A DNA stretch of 64,000 nucleotides from Anadara kagoshimensis (taxonomy: Eukaryota; Mollusca; Bivalvia; Arcoida; Arcidae): contig CM037862.1 in NCBI GenBank assembly GCA_021292105.1, forward strand, positions 31,651,245-31,715,244, written 5' to 3'. Below, in pieces: positions 1-11,960 of this stretch (positions are counted from its first letter, which is position 1; each line of letters starts with the position of its first letter). The translations under genes and the position numbers were made by a program. The notes beneath the pieces were generated by a model that saw only the letters and a list, made by a program, of their open reading frames with translations, was not told the origin of the DNA and made no database searches.

Positions 1-400
1 GTGGAGTGTAGTGTAGTGGGGTGGAGAGGAGTGGAATTTAGTGGAGTGGAGTGAGTGGAGATAACTAGAGTAGAGAGGGGTGTAGTGGGTCGGAGAGGAG
101 TGGAATTGAGTGGAGTCAGTGGAGATGAAAGAAGTTGAGTGGAATGTAGTGGGATGGATAGGATGGAGTGGGTGGAGATGAATGGAGTGGAGTGTAGTGG
201 GGCAGAGGTGACTGGAGTGGAGAGGAGTGGAGTGGAGTGGGAGATGAATGGAGTGGAGAGGAGTGTAGTGGAGAAGAGTATAGAGAGGTAGATTTGATTA
301 GAGTGGAGAGGAGTAAATTGTAGGCATAGGGGTGTGAAGATGAATGTAGTAGAGTAGAGTGTAATGGGGTTTAGATGGAGTGGTGAGGAGTGTAGTTGCT
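1..400. repeat. Degenerate TGGAG/GTGGAGTG minisatellite
   Basis: Nearly the whole stretch is built from variants of the pentamer TGGAG and its GTGTAGTG or GAGGAGTG derivatives, on a purine-rich and G-rich plus strand. It runs off the left window edge, so its full size is unknown. Units are too diverged to give one clean period. A short C-rich stretch at 6,600-6,660 looks like the reverse complement of the same vocabulary. Confidence 0.85.
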
Positions 401-923
401 ATCACTACCACAACAACATGAAATAAATAAGTGTGGATCTGAAATAATATACACTTGAAATGAATGTGAATGGAATGTATTTGTTCTATCGTGAGATATG
501 TTTACTGTAACAATATAAGATACAAATAAAAAAGTTATCAATAAATTTTATTTTATTTTTATTTTACAGTGCATACCAGGAATAGGGACTTACAAAAATG
601 ATGGTGTTATCTGAATGTATTATCATATCAACATTTGTAGCACAAGCTGCTAAGATGTGGAACTTAGGTGTGATAAGTTTAGTTTTTTATTTTTATTTTC
701 TAGTGTACAGTGAGTAAGCATTATGCCAAGCAGGTTAGCATGCAATTAGATTGGTATTACCTGCAGGGTTTAGAAATCAAATGTGCTACATATGGATAAA
801 AACTGAAATGATTAACATTTCTAAATAAAACAAGAGTAAAGTGTTTCTATTACACATATGTCCCTGCTTCATTTATGATAGATTGATTGAATGGGGTTTA
901 CTCTCCCACTCAATTTTACAAAG
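401..923. other. Unique AT-rich non-coding DNA
   Basis: No ORF, hairpin or repeat family could be recognised between the TGGAG array and the tandem duplication that follows. Confidence 0.5.
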
Positions 924-1197
924 TTTTTATGGTCCTGTGACCTTGACCTTGATGACCCCAGTATAGCATTCAACACATTCTCTGTCTCTTGTTAGCATCA
1001 CTTTGATACCTCATTTTATATAAAAATGCAGAGCAGAAACAGTGAAAAGGTGCAATAATTCAGTTTTTATTATCCTGTGACTTTGACCTTGATGATATCA
1101 GTTTGGTATGTGACACATCCTCTGTTTTATACTGTATATCTCTTGTTTATATTACTTTGATACCTCTCTTTATGCAAAAGTTTTAGAGCTGAATCAG
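924..1197 (+). repeat. Diverged tandem duplication, two copies (about 924-1042 and 1064-1197)
   Basis: Both copies begin with a TTTTTAT..TCCTGTGAC..TTGACCTTGATGA block and then share a 'tctgt...tctcttgtt', 'ACTTTGATACCTC' and 'agagc(a/t)gaa' series in the same order. They are separated by about 20 bp and clearly diverged. The first copy contains two TGACCTTGA-like nuclear-receptor half-sites, which may be coincidental. No coding potential is seen. Confidence 0.6.
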
Positions 1198-1384
1198 ATT
1201 CTGGGATGTACATACATATGTACATACATACAGACATGAGTAACTGTATATGTCCCTGTCATATTCATGGCATAAAAATGCAATCATTTGGGTGATCTTT
1301 ATATACAGGTTTCACTCTATGATTCAACTCAACTCAACTGAGACCATTACAAACATGTGGTAGGTCAGCAGACCGAGCTCAACG

Positions 1385-1480
1385 GGTGGCCATGGTCATG
1401 CAGCTCAGTTAGTAGAGCATCATATAGTTAATGGTAAATTCCAATTTGGCAGTTGTATGTTTCCCTATCCTGTTTCATTT
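1385..1480 (+). repeat. tRNA-derived SINE head, decayed
   Basis: The string AGCTCAGTTAGTAGAGCA at about 1402-1419 is an almost perfect tRNA A box in tRNA context. The downstream B box region (about 1436-1460) is eroded, and no cloverleaf can be completed, so this is a SINE or tRNA pseudogene rather than a working tRNA gene. Confidence 0.45.
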
Positions 1481-4023
1481 CTAAGCAACAGTTATTGGGA
1501 TTCAAACATAGGCATTGAAATGTACTGTCACATATGTCCCTAAAAGTTGAAAGTATAAAAGCCTTTTAAATACACATTTCCTATTAAATTAGAGTTTTAG
1601 GTTAAGAAAGTTCCCATTGGGAAAAATTATGTGTAATCTTCTCAGAAATATTTACATTTTACATTGATAATGTGTATTGATTAAACGGTTTCCCAGAAAT
1701 GGAATATTGGTCATAGAATGCTTGCTCTGTCCCACAAGACTTAATACATAATCTTTTATTCTGATGGGCTGCCATATAGATTCGTCAAATCTATTTGGGA
1801 GTAATGATACATGGAAAACAATCCAGCTTCAAATAACAAGTGGAATGGATTTGGTAATGAGAGTCGTCAAACAACAATAAAGTCATTAGAAAGCTAAGGC
1901 CAAGGTTGTGTTATTTTCTGTCATTCTGAAATTAAAAAATCTACCAGTCAGCAAAGAAGAAACCACTCTTACTGGTAATTCCAATATAACAGGACTTTAA
2001 TTTAATATAACAATACACAAATAATTCAAGAAATAATCTGTTTTAAATGTTTTAACAATGAAATGAAATGGAAAACAAAACTATCCAAAATTTAAATAAA
2101 ATAAAATGATTTTGGTAAAAAATTTTCCATCCGACATTTAATAGAGAAAGAGTCGTTAGATAAAAACGAATGAGATCTGAATCTGAATTTGAATCATATT
2201 TATATATTTTTTATCTGCATTTTTCATCTAAAAAGACCAAATATATTTACTACTGTAGGTTTCCACAAATTTAAAATAATTAGTAGCCAAATTTCCAAAA
2301 TTTTTTAAAAGTATTTTTCCACAAGTTTGCTAAAATAGGTTACTTTTTGAAAGAATTCCTCAAAAATTAGTAGCCAATGGTGATTTTGGCTACCAGGAAT
2401 GGAAACATAGATTTAGCTATCAGCTCACTGGCTCAAAACAGAAAAAACACCAACTATTGCCTAACATTAAATATTTCTATGTAGCCTGGACGACTGCATT
2501 ATAAACCTCTAAATTTGTAACATGTCAATATCCAAAACACAATTCCATGCTTACATGCAATGTGGAAAAAACACTTTTGTCATGGGAGGTTGAAAATTTT
2601 ATTATTTTAAAACCAGGATTATTGATTTTTGACATATAATTTAAAATAAATTACCATTCTTAATTTTTATCCAATATTTTACATATTTGCTTTCAAGTTT
2701 TGTAATGTAGCGTACAGCTTGTTGGAGCCAAATTTGAAGTTAATATTCTCTGTTATTCAATTAAAAGGTTTGACTCTATACATTATTACAAGTCAATTAT
2801 TTTAAAACATTAAGTGATAAATTATAAAAGCCATCAACTGTCTGTTAATGATTCAATTCCAGAATTAATTAACATCTTCCATAATAAAATTGAAAGTATT
2901 GCTTTTAAACAAAATGTAATAGTTACTGTTTCAAGTCACCCCAGCATTATAATGCAGCTCTTAATCCTGAATATTTCAAATCCAATGAAATTTGAACAAT
3001 GTATTGAGAGATTTCTATCTCTAACAATTAATTTAATTTTGTAACGACCTGAAAAGAAGTTAAAAATATATAAGATGTCTTAAACTGAATAATAATAATA
3101 ATAATAATATAATAATAAAAAAATTTCTTGAACTTAATTTGGATTCCAAAAATTTTAATGGTTTATGTCCAAATTGTATTGACCATTTTTAAAACTAATG
3201 GGCAAGTTATCTTTAAAACTACATTTGTTCTTTTTGTGAAAAGTGAAATGAAATTTGACTAACTAGTTTCGAGTTTATTTAATTTGATTTAAACTGTAAG
3301 AAGAGTTTCTAGTTTGAAATATTTTAGATGAATTTAAATGAATGATAAAATTGGATTTGCTGAAATAAATTTGCATTCAAATCTATTTTTGTTCAAATGT
3401 CATTGACTGTACTAGTTTATTTGGCAAAATTTCAAAGGATTCTAAGCTGTATGGCTTAACCTCAAGCACTGATAATGTTTACAATTTCAGACATATTGTA
3501 TTAAACTGGAAAGGCTCTTTGATACAAATGACAATACCAGAGACATAAAATAATGACATTTTGTTTTAAGTAAATAACTTCCTCAAAGCAATTCCCAGAG
3601 AAAAAACATGTTTCTTGTTTTTTCCTACTGCAACATAATTACTGGAATGGCAGTATCAACACATTATACCATCAACATAGAACGAAATATGTAAGAAAGG
3701 TTCTGTGAAATGTCATAAAAATAAAAATCAAAACCTTTATCATCTTTGGTTTGATTGGAGATGTATATTCAGTCAGTCATGATGAAGTCTTCAATAAGGC
3801 ACAGCGTCCTTCACAATTAGTGACTTATATCAACATCACCAGCTAAAGATGAAGCTACAGAAATATCGGTATGCAAAGCACTTATGAAAAGAAACAGTGG
3901 ATTAGTGTCCTAAATTCTAATTTCAAAGAATTTTCAAAATAACACAGGTTGTACTGATAAGGTACAGGTCTCAGTCTGTGGACCAGCATAACTAAAAGCC
4001 CTCTGCTTCTTCCATACCACTCC
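1481..4023. other. Unique AT-rich non-coding DNA
   Basis: AT-rich sequence without recognisable genes. It includes a short (AAT)n run near 3092-3117. A 76-codon open frame at 2814-3044 on the plus strand has no recognisable domain and a chance-like composition. Part of an intron or intergenic region is the simplest reading. Confidence 0.5.
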
Positions 4024-4193
4024 TACTGTAACATAAAAGAACACCTACCCATTAAGACCACGATTTTAAGTTCCTCTGCTTTATACTGCAAGCAAAAAAC
4101 ACCTATATTAAGACCACCTAACTAACTCACTTTCCATAAAGTCTTTATTTCTTAGATCTTATGGGTACTCTTTATATACAAGTTTTACTGTAT
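4024..4193. mobile_element. MITE-like dispersed repeat with 'ttaagaccacc' motifs
   Basis: The block carries repeated 'ATTAAGACCAC' motifs and ends in 'TTTATATACAAGTTTTACTG' followed by TA. This matches the end structure of TA-inserting Tc1/mariner-type miniature elements. The left end, near 4024, starts CTGTAACA and is a poor partner for the right end, so the boundary is uncertain. A similar end motif occurs near 1297-1320 (tatacaggtttcactcta). Confidence 0.4.
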
Positions 4194-4210
4194 CACACAC
4201 ACACACACAC

Positions 4211-4254
<44 letters not shown>
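4194..4254. repeat. (CA)n microsatellite
   Basis: About 30 CA dinucleotides with a single CG interruption near 4215. It directly abuts the end of the preceding MITE-like repeat. Confidence 0.95.
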
Positions 4255-4258
<4 letters not shown>

Positions 4259-5668
4259 ATACTTAAATAAATTACTGTAACAAACACATCTTGAGTTAAG
4301 TAACGTGATTCTTATTATAACTATCCAAATGTATCCAATCAAATCTTGTGATGCTTAAGACAGTAGATTTACCAATCTGTCACATGACCTCATATAACAC
4401 AGCAGATAATGAAGCTCTAAGTTAAGGAGGATTAATTTTAAGGCAGCTATAAATCCACTGCAATCTGATATCGTGTTAGGAGAAAGCCTTGCAAGATTCC
4501 TAGCCAAATTGTTCTGTGAATAAAATTTGCAGGTAATTGATCAGAATGGTCTCATTTTATTAGGAAAAAAGATATATAGTCACTTGTTTCATTCTTGTTA
4601 AACCTCATAATTTAGCCTTGTATGTGTATTTAAAATCAATTTCTGGTGTTTATCAATCAAAATTACTTTTTAAATTCTGTTGGCTTCCATAATCCAATTT
4701 TAAACAATGAATAACATTGTTTGGTAAAAAGAAAACACAAAAAAATGTCACAGAGTCTGCATGCCAAAGATGTTCACATCCTGGCATATAAAACAATTTT
4801 ACATGTATATATGAGCTTCAGTATTGCATGTATCTAAAACAAGGCAGTTTTACAAAAGTTCAAAACCATCATAATTTTCTCAATTACTGTTAAAACTGAA
4901 TGTTGATGTTTTCTAGCTTCCTTGTTGCAGTTTAGTGTAATGATAGACTCTGCTGTGTCTGCAAGAACGATCCAAACATGATCATTACATTTATCATTTT
5001 AGCTTTTGGTATTATTTGGCAGCTATAGTTTTCAGGATTAAATAGTTCAAAACTGACAGATCCTTTTTTTTTTACAAAAAAAGATTTCAATTCAAAAACA
5101 AATATATTATATACAATGTATATATAACTTCTGGATACCCAGTTTTCTCCCTTGTTGTTTCAATTTGAATCTTTTAGTACATATGCAAGACATTTATTAG
5201 TCTTTCCCAGTTTGAATTCATATTTAATCAACTTTATATAGTCATAAAGATTGATCATTTTCAGATAAAATTCAGAATTCAGAGGTTACTTGGCACATGT
5301 CAAATATTGCCTAAGGAATAATTAGGATGTTGTTTATATTATGTTTTTATTTACTTCATGGTAACTCTAATTACATTATCTTTTTAACTTTTATTTGGAA
5401 TTTTCATTATGTTTTATAGAATAATACAGTATTATTTTTAATTTCTTGATTAAAAACATGTTTTATTTACTTTTCATTACCAACATAAATATACAATCTG
5501 CAATATCTGAAAGTCATGACATAAAAATATAGCATTAACATATAGTTCTCATCCATTAACACATAAGTCCTTATACGCCTGAAAAGTCTTGAAAGATATG
5601 TCTTAAAGTGGTTTTCTTCCTCTTTAAGAACAAGCGAATTCAGTGAATTAGGATCACCTGCCAGCAGA
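4255..5668. other. Unique AT-rich non-coding DNA
   Basis: No gene, SINE or strong dyad seen. It ends at the left border of the long inverted repeat. Confidence 0.5.
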
Positions 5669-6590
5669 TTTTTGTATGGTGTTCACGACAGTGAAAGCGG
5701 TACTTTGCTATCGCTTTCTGCTAAGAAGATCGGGCTTTTTTCTATGAAATAAGTACGCATGGAAATAGTGGGCCTGGTAAATGAACGTGAAAGAAATATA
5801 TCTGTTTTATCGTGAGCTATGTATTCTGAGACGGGTAATGCATTTGGTTACATATGTACATATAGAATAAATTTTCGGAATATATTTCGGAATCTAGTAA
5901 AATATTGCGGCGGGATGCATCCAATAATTTGTGCAATCTGGCTAACTGATCTCGTAAATACAATGAAAAGTAGTCCAGGAAGTTTGCATCCTATGATGTA
6001 AAATCATAACTTTTTGCGAAATAAACAACAATGACAGGTGGATTTAACTAATTCTTTATGAAATCTACGGTAATTTTAATTTATTTGGAAGGATATAAGA
6101 AAGTATTTTGGTATTTTGCGGTATACTGTCATATTTAAAAATTGATATATCGATTACATTTCACTTCCATGAAAGGGAGATAAATCGTACAGTGCCGTGT
6201 GCAAACTGAGCATGTAGATTTTAAATACTTTACCGATTTGGAAGTAAAATTAACATAAAACGGGAATATTGTTAATGATAATCAGCAGATTATTAAAAAA
6301 ACCAGACTTAACAGCAAATGATCCAGTTACATACTAATGCTAGAATGAACCCCCTCATAGCAGCGGTTGGTCTGTTTTCTCTTCACCCAAAAAGACAAAC
6401 AACAATCGATCAGGTACAATTTATTTTATTAAATTTTAATTACTGATTGTCTTTTTCATATATTTATGGAATTATTATGTTCTGCTCTTTTTGCTGAGCA
6501 ATACATGGTTTGGTTCATTGTTTTTTCAAAAACACCATCTGTCTAAGTATGCATTGATCGACCCCCCCCCCCCCCCCCCCCATCCCCCTA
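5669..6590 (+). repeat. Left arm of a ~0.93-kb inverted repeat pair
   Basis: The arm begins TTTTTGTATGG and ends in the poly-C tract at 6562-6581. Read against the reverse complement of about 9400-10342 it stays collinear: GCTATCGCTTTCTG, ATGGAAATAGTG, AGAAATATATCTG, GGGTAATGCATTTGG and many other blocks match with scattered substitutions and small indels. A 60-codon frame in this arm has no recognisable domain. No terminal target duplication is obvious. Confidence 0.85.
6562..6581. repeat. Poly-C tract (20 C)
   Basis: Uninterrupted C run at the inner border of the left arm. The matching position of the right arm (about 9403-9420) carries a shorter, interrupted C/G-rich tract, so the run has expanded on one side only. 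Confidence 0.9.
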
Positions 6591-7532
6591 CCCTACTCGA
6601 TTGTAAGAGTCCATTACACCACCACTCCACTCCTTCTCCTCTCAATTTCCTCACATTCCAGAGAACTTAATATAAACAATCCCATTCCAAAGTGTCAAGT
6701 GCCCCATTATAGCATGTTCTCTTTAATTATTCAGCTTATCTGATAGTCTAACTAAAAAATTACAAATGAAATTGATGAAAAACTCAATTGCAACCCAAAC
6801 AAGTTTTAATAAATAATGAAAATACGGTAGTAATAAATTTCGGGAAATTTCCAATTTCATTTGAGCACTGAACAATTTACCGAATTTGATTTAGTTACAA
6901 GGTTTTAAGTACAATCAGTGAGCACTCTATTGCAAATCTACTGAGCATCTTATGCCGATTTTCTCAATAATACAAGAAATAAATCAACACAAACTAGTTC
7001 TTAAATTGTACAACCCCGATTCATCACAAACTCAATAAGTTTCTCCATAGCAATTTTTTTAACAAAACTTTTCCAATTTACTCCAAAAAATCTATATGAA
7101 TGGGGAAATAGTATAATCAAAAGTCAGATACATTAAACCTTTGTTTCAGAAGCGTATCATTAATTTCCATTACTTGGCACTGAAAAAGTAAAGAGCTTTG
7201 GCAGGTATCAATTATATAGAAAAATACTTGTAGAATATACCAACAGACGATTGCAATGCTAAATCATGTTAACGAAATGACATTTATTTAAATGAGTATT
7301 TCTGCTTCTGTAAGCATTGAAGCAGGGTGTATAAGTTGTTCTGGAGAGTATATAATAAAAGACACTTTTAAAAATTAAAAATGACAGATCAAGGAATTTT
7401 CTCAGGTACTAACCATATATATAGTATTATTCTTATCGATTTATTTCAGTTAAAACAATCTTTTTTAAGTCTGGAATACTTAAGTATTTACTTTTATTTA
7501 AAACCAAAAGGACAATAATGTCATTCATATAA
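6591..7532. other. Unique non-coding DNA inside the inverted repeat
   Basis: A C-rich stretch at about 6600-6660 resembles the complement of the 5' TGGAG array. The rest is AT-rich with nothing recognised, and no transposase ORF is present. Confidence 0.45.
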
Positions 7533-7692
7533 GGAGCTTGAGTGGCCTAGTGACCCAAATTGCCAACTTTCATCTAGTTCAAATTCTACTAAGGCAGATC
7601 CTTGTGTGAAAAAGATTATCTGGGTACTCTAGTTTCCAGTATTAGAAAAAAGTTCCTTGACAAAAGGAAAGAATCTTGATTTTGGGAACTCA
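7533..7692 (+). repeat. tRNA-derived SINE, diverged copy
   Basis: The head is GAGTGGCCTAGTGACCC (A-box-like) followed by TAGTTCAAATTCTAC (B-box-like). Then comes the body typical of molluscan SINEs: 'tgtgaaaaagattatctggGTACTCTAGTTTCC' in outline, and an AGAATCTTGATTTT tail. The order head, B box, core and tail is intact on the plus strand. It lies inside the large inverted-repeat structure. Confidence 0.6.
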
Positions 7693-7749
7693 ACTCAACT
7701 CTTGATACATGCAGATTCATTCTTGTTTCATTCAGTTTTTACATTAGAA

Positions 7750-8270
7750 ATGAGGCAGAATTGTGTGGAAATTATTTACCGTTATTTTGATCTATATTTC
7801 TCACACCAGTGACATGGAAATCCCTTGTTTTTACCTATGTGAGATTTCCTTGTCTCACTCTGGGTTGAGACAGATCACATAAACAATCTCCCGCATTAAT
7901 TGGATTTCTCTGACTTTTAAATTTGATTCTATGAAAAAATAAAGGGCATATTCCAGATGAGACACGATCACTTACGGACACTTAATTGATGACCTCATAA
8001 TCATTCTTGCATAAAATTAGATGATGTAATTTTCAGAAGGCACTGATGAAAACTGATAATTTCATGCAAATATTTGTTGTAAAATCATGTTTTTATGTTG
8101 CAATTCTGTGAGAAAAAGAATGCTACACCAGTAGCAGTGTAATACAGAGATATCGCAAACTCTGATGAATATTTTCCATGTCCAGAACTCAATAAAGCTA
8201 GTTCTGGAGAGGAAAATATTTATCCTCCTTTGAGATATCTTGGTCTTACACTGTTACCGGTGTAAGATTC
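7750..8270 (-). mobile_element. Composite non-autonomous repeat, palindromic tip plus R2 block (copy 1)
   Basis: Read in reverse complement it consists of a 153-bp palindromic tip (8118-8270), about 240 bp of linker, and a block containing GGGTTGAGACA/TGTCTCAACCC and GGAAATCCC/GGGATTTCC motifs (7800-7876). The same order and spacing occur on the plus strand at 32512-33020, including shared linker words such as CATCAATTAAGTGT. It therefore behaves as one repeat unit. No coding capacity; the mechanism is unknown. Confidence 0.65.
8118..8270. repeat. MITE-like palindrome (153 bp)
   Basis: One end is GAATGCTACACCAGTAGCAG and the other is CTGTTACCGGTGTAAGATTC, an imperfect inverted repeat extending inward through GAGATATC and AATATTT. 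The 32512-32664 palindrome has the same length and near-identical ends. Confidence 0.7.
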
Positions 8271-8830
8271 TATTTATCTCACTTTTCACACTGATGGAAC
8301 AGATTGCATCATCACCAAGAAATGTTGTTGAGCTTTCCTTATCCCTGTCTCACAATGTACAAGTCTGTAGATTTTTTAAATATATGAGATAAATGATGAA
8401 ATCAAAGATAAAAGAATAATGTTTTCAATAACTGCCTTTACTTCATATTCCATGTCTTTTACAAGCAGAGATCCCATTTATGCAGCACATTCAATCTCAA
8501 CCGTAGCCAGTTCTAATCCACTGTCAAGGTATCAACTATACATGTTACCTGATATGAAATGCATGTTGGAAACACTTCCTCACCTTAATCATATTAAGTG
8601 TGCACTACTTGAGAAGCATGTGTTGTGTCATGTCAACTCAGAAAGATAAAATTAAATAAACATGGAAAGATCTTAATGATATCAACATCGTTGTTCATTT
8701 CATATAGTTTTTTTATTTATTTTACTCTCTTTCATTTCTAACTTTTTTTTAATTTCTTTTCACTTTCCTTTCTTCAATCAAGAATCTCAGATTTTTTTTG
8801 GGTATGTTTCTTTTACATCAAATGGTTGAT

Positions 8831-9196
8831 GATTGTTGTGATATTTGCGTAGAAATAGAGTAGAATAATGGTGCTTTACACTTCAGTCAGAGTCTTACAT
8901 ATATCAAGATGGTCAGTTCTTGATTGTTGTGATATTTGCGTAGAAATAGAGTAGAATAATGGTGCTTTACACTTCAGTCAGAGTCTTACATATATCAAGA
9001 TGGTCAGTTCTTGATTGTTGTGATATTTGCGTAGAAATAGAGTAGAATAATGGTGCTTTACACTTCAGTCAGAGTCTTACATATATCAAGATGGTCAGTT
9101 CTTGATTGTTGTGATATTTGCGTAGAAATAGAGTAGAATAATGGTGCTTTACACTTCAGTCAGAGTCTTACATATATCAAGATGGTCAGTTCTTGA
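8831..9196 (-). repeat. Four identical 91-bp tandem repeats derived from a SINE 3' part
   Basis: Units start at 8831, 8922, 9013 and 9104 with GATTGTTGTGATATTTGCG and appear identical. The unit carries TTTACACTTCAGTCAGA..CATATATCAAGATGGTCAG, recognisable as the reverse complement of the molluscan SINE body. The last unit runs directly into the SINE core at 9185-9226, so the array arose by amplifying one end of an inserted SINE. Confidence 0.9.
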
Positions 9197-9226
9197 ATGG
9201 TGGAAGAAACCAGAGTACCTGGAAAA
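9185..9226 (-). repeat. SINE core fragment, antisense
   Basis: GGTGGAAGAAACCAGAGTAC is the complement of the 'gtactc-ggtttcctccacc' core found in the other SINE pieces here. It adjoins the 91-bp tandem repeats. Confidence 0.55.
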
Positions 9227-9399
9227 TACCATTAGCAAGTGGACTAACTTAGTTTATCACACTTTGGAGTCTGCAAAAGTTATTGAGGCTCAACAGTAGA
9301 TACAGAGTTCACACCACAGCAATTGATCATAGCACTGCTGTGCTGCTGTACGGCATCGTTGGGAAAATGGTGCTTGAGTAGGACTATGAATATAACTGA

Positions 9400-10342
9400 T
9401 AATCCCCCTGGGGGTAGGGGTCAATCGATGCATAGTTAGACGGATGGTGTTTTTGAAAAAGAAAAAAAAAATGTACCAAACCATGTATTGCTCAGTAAAA
9501 AAGACAGAAAATAATAATTCCATAAATATATGAAAAAGACGATCAGTAATTAAAAATTAATAAAGTTTTATCAATTGTACCTTCAGGATTGATCGTTGTT
9601 TGTCATTTTGGATAAAGAGAAAGTACAGTTTTTGCAAACCCGACCGCTGCTTTAGGAGGTTCATTCTAGGGTGTGCATGTAACTGGATAATTTGCTGTTA
9701 AGTCTGGTTTTTAATAAACTGCTATTATCATTCACAATATTCCCGTTTCATGTTAATTTTACTTCCAAATTGGTAAAGTATTTAAAATCCACATTGGTAG
9801 TTTGCACATGGCACTGTATGATATATCTCCCTTTCACGGAAGTGAAATGTAATCGATAAATCAGTTTTAAAATGTGACAGAATACCGCAACACCAAAATA
9901 CTTTATTATAGCCTTTAAAATAAATTCAAATTACTGTAGATTTCATAAAGAATTAGTTAAATCCACCTGCCATTAATGTTTATTTCATAAAAAGTTATGA
10001 TTATACATCATAGGACGCAAACTTCTCGCACTACTTTTTATTGTATTTACGAGATCAGTTCACCAGATTGCACAAATTATTGGATGCATCCCGTCGCAAT
10101 ATGTTACTAGATTCCAAAATATATTCCGAAAATTTATTGCAAGTGTGCATATGTAACCAAATGCATTACCCGTCTTAGAATACATGTCTCACGATAAAAC
10201 AGATATATTTCTTTCACGTTTATTTACCAGGCACACTATTTCCATGCATACTCATTTCATACCATTTCATAGTAAAGAAGCCCGATCTTGGCAGAAAGCG
10301 ATAGCAATGTACGCTTTCACTGTCTTGAATGCCATACAAAAA
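9400..10342 (-). repeat. Right arm of the ~0.93-kb inverted repeat pair
   Basis: This is the diverged reverse complement of 5669-6590. It begins inward near the GGGGGTAGGGGTCAATCGATG block and ends outward with GCCATACAAAAA. Base substitutions and indels are spread evenly, so the duplication is not recent. The arms enclose about 2.8 kb. Confidence 0.85.
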
Positions 10343-11452
10343 CCTAAAACCTAGAGATTTATACTATAACTATTTAATTAGCTACTAATGTAGTGAGTCG
10401 TTGGGTACTGTAGTACTTTAGGAGGAGTTTCTGGCACCTTTGTTACAAGTGTTCAATTGTAATCAGCTCCATATCAAATATTTATGTAGCTGTAACATTC
10501 AGACAAAACTTACATTACTTAGTTTATGCTTACATATTATGTATTATCTTGATCCAAAATGCAATATTGTTGTTAGTATTGTCATAATTGGCTGTTGTGA
10601 TCTTTGTATATAAATGCACATCTAGAAAGACAATATGGTGAATAGGAAAACAGGTCACTCTGACCTACTTTCATCTATTTTTTAATATTAACTTACAAAA
10701 TTTAAAATCTTATTTTACATATATGAGTGATTTTTAAAACATAAATAATCTTTGGAATGGGCATATTACAATACAACTAGCAAACATATATATAATTATA
10801 TCATAGGGTGGGTAATTTGAGCAGGGTGTCCATTTTGGCATATTGATGGTTAAGAATTACCAAAATTAAAATCGCAAAATGATTAGAGAAAACTTAGTCA
10901 GTAGTGTTTTAAGAAGGAGATCAATAAGTAACCAGCCAATCTCATTTCCAATATATATATAATATGCAATATATATATATGTTTTGTTATTGTTTTTACT
11001 GGTATTATTTACACTAACTGACAACTGACTATTTAAGTATTGATATATTATGACTAAGACAAACCTTTTCTTTATAGGTTCTATATTTATGAGTAAACTC
11101 ATCATTTTCTTTAAATTATATTATTTCCCCTTATGTTTCTCTTGGATATAATAAAACAGAATTATGACCAACATTCTGTCACATCCAAGGTTCACCTAGA
11201 ATAAGGATACCATGTTTTATATGCCAGAGAGATCTATCAATGTCTTTTACGATGTGCTCGGTTTTGATATACATCAATTTTATTCTGATGACCGCTGTCA
11301 TTAATGTCCAAGGTGCATTTCAGAATATATTTGCACATGATCAATGTCAAAGGAAAGGGTTCTGAAAAATGAACTTAGAAGAATGTGGCATAAACATATT
11401 ATCAAAAGCTTTATTATCCCGGGTTTGATTGGAAATATTCATCTAGTAAACC
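10343..11452. other. Unique AT-rich non-coding DNA with short (AT)n
   Basis: Contains short AT runs near 10950-10980. Toward its right end it may hold decayed 5' parts of the neighbouring mariner copy, but I cannot read a transposase frame there. Confidence 0.45.
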
Positions 11453-11960
11453 ATGATTAAATGGTATATGACACAACCATCTGATGGCAAGGTGATGGTC
11501 ACAGTATTATGGAATGCAAAATGTGTTATTATGTTGAACTTTTTACCCAAGAGAAATACAATAACTGGAGTGTACTATACAAACTTGGTAGACCAGCTGA
11601 GAACCGCTATCTGTGAAAAATGCCAAGGTGTTTTGCTGCAACAGGACAACATGAGAGTCCTCACTTGCAAAGTTGCAATGGATGCTGTAGAGTAAAATGA
11701 GTATGAATTAATACCACATCCTGCCTGTTCACCTAACCTAGCTCCTATGACTTCTTCCTATTCCCAAAATTGAAAAATGAGATCCTTGGATGTGATTTTA
11801 GGTCTGAGGAAGAAGTTGTAAAGACAGTGGAGGATAGGATAAATGGAAAGGATCTTGACTTTTAAGTTCTGTGCTAATGGCACTTGAACACCGTTGGTCT
11901 AAGTACATCACACTATAGGGGAAATATAATCGAAAAACAAGAGGTGGATCTCAACCTGGA
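11453..11960 (+). pseudogene. Mariner-family transposase fragment, inactivated
   Basis: The C-terminal two-thirds of a mariner (Tc1/mariner superfamily) cut-and-paste transposase. In the first frame (11453-11695) the block GKVMVTVLWN is followed by 'VDQLRTAI' and QQDN, the second catalytic region. In known mariners the first catalytic Asp follows 'W' in the 'FWD' motif; here that position is Asn. A TAA ends the frame at 11693-11695. Beyond it the same frame gives NEYELIPHP and SPNLAP. A frameshift follows, after which 'DFFLFPKLK' and 'SEEEVVKTVED' are readable, then further stops before a 'KYNRKTR' tail near 11930. The N-terminal helix-turn-helix region is not recognisable. It is clearly a dead copy: lost catalytic residue, internal stops, frameshift and missing 5' end. 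Confidence 0.85.

Noticed and set aside
1394-1470. tRNA gene
   Set aside because: Good A box only; B box eroded and no cloverleaf or terminator, so a SINE head is the better call.
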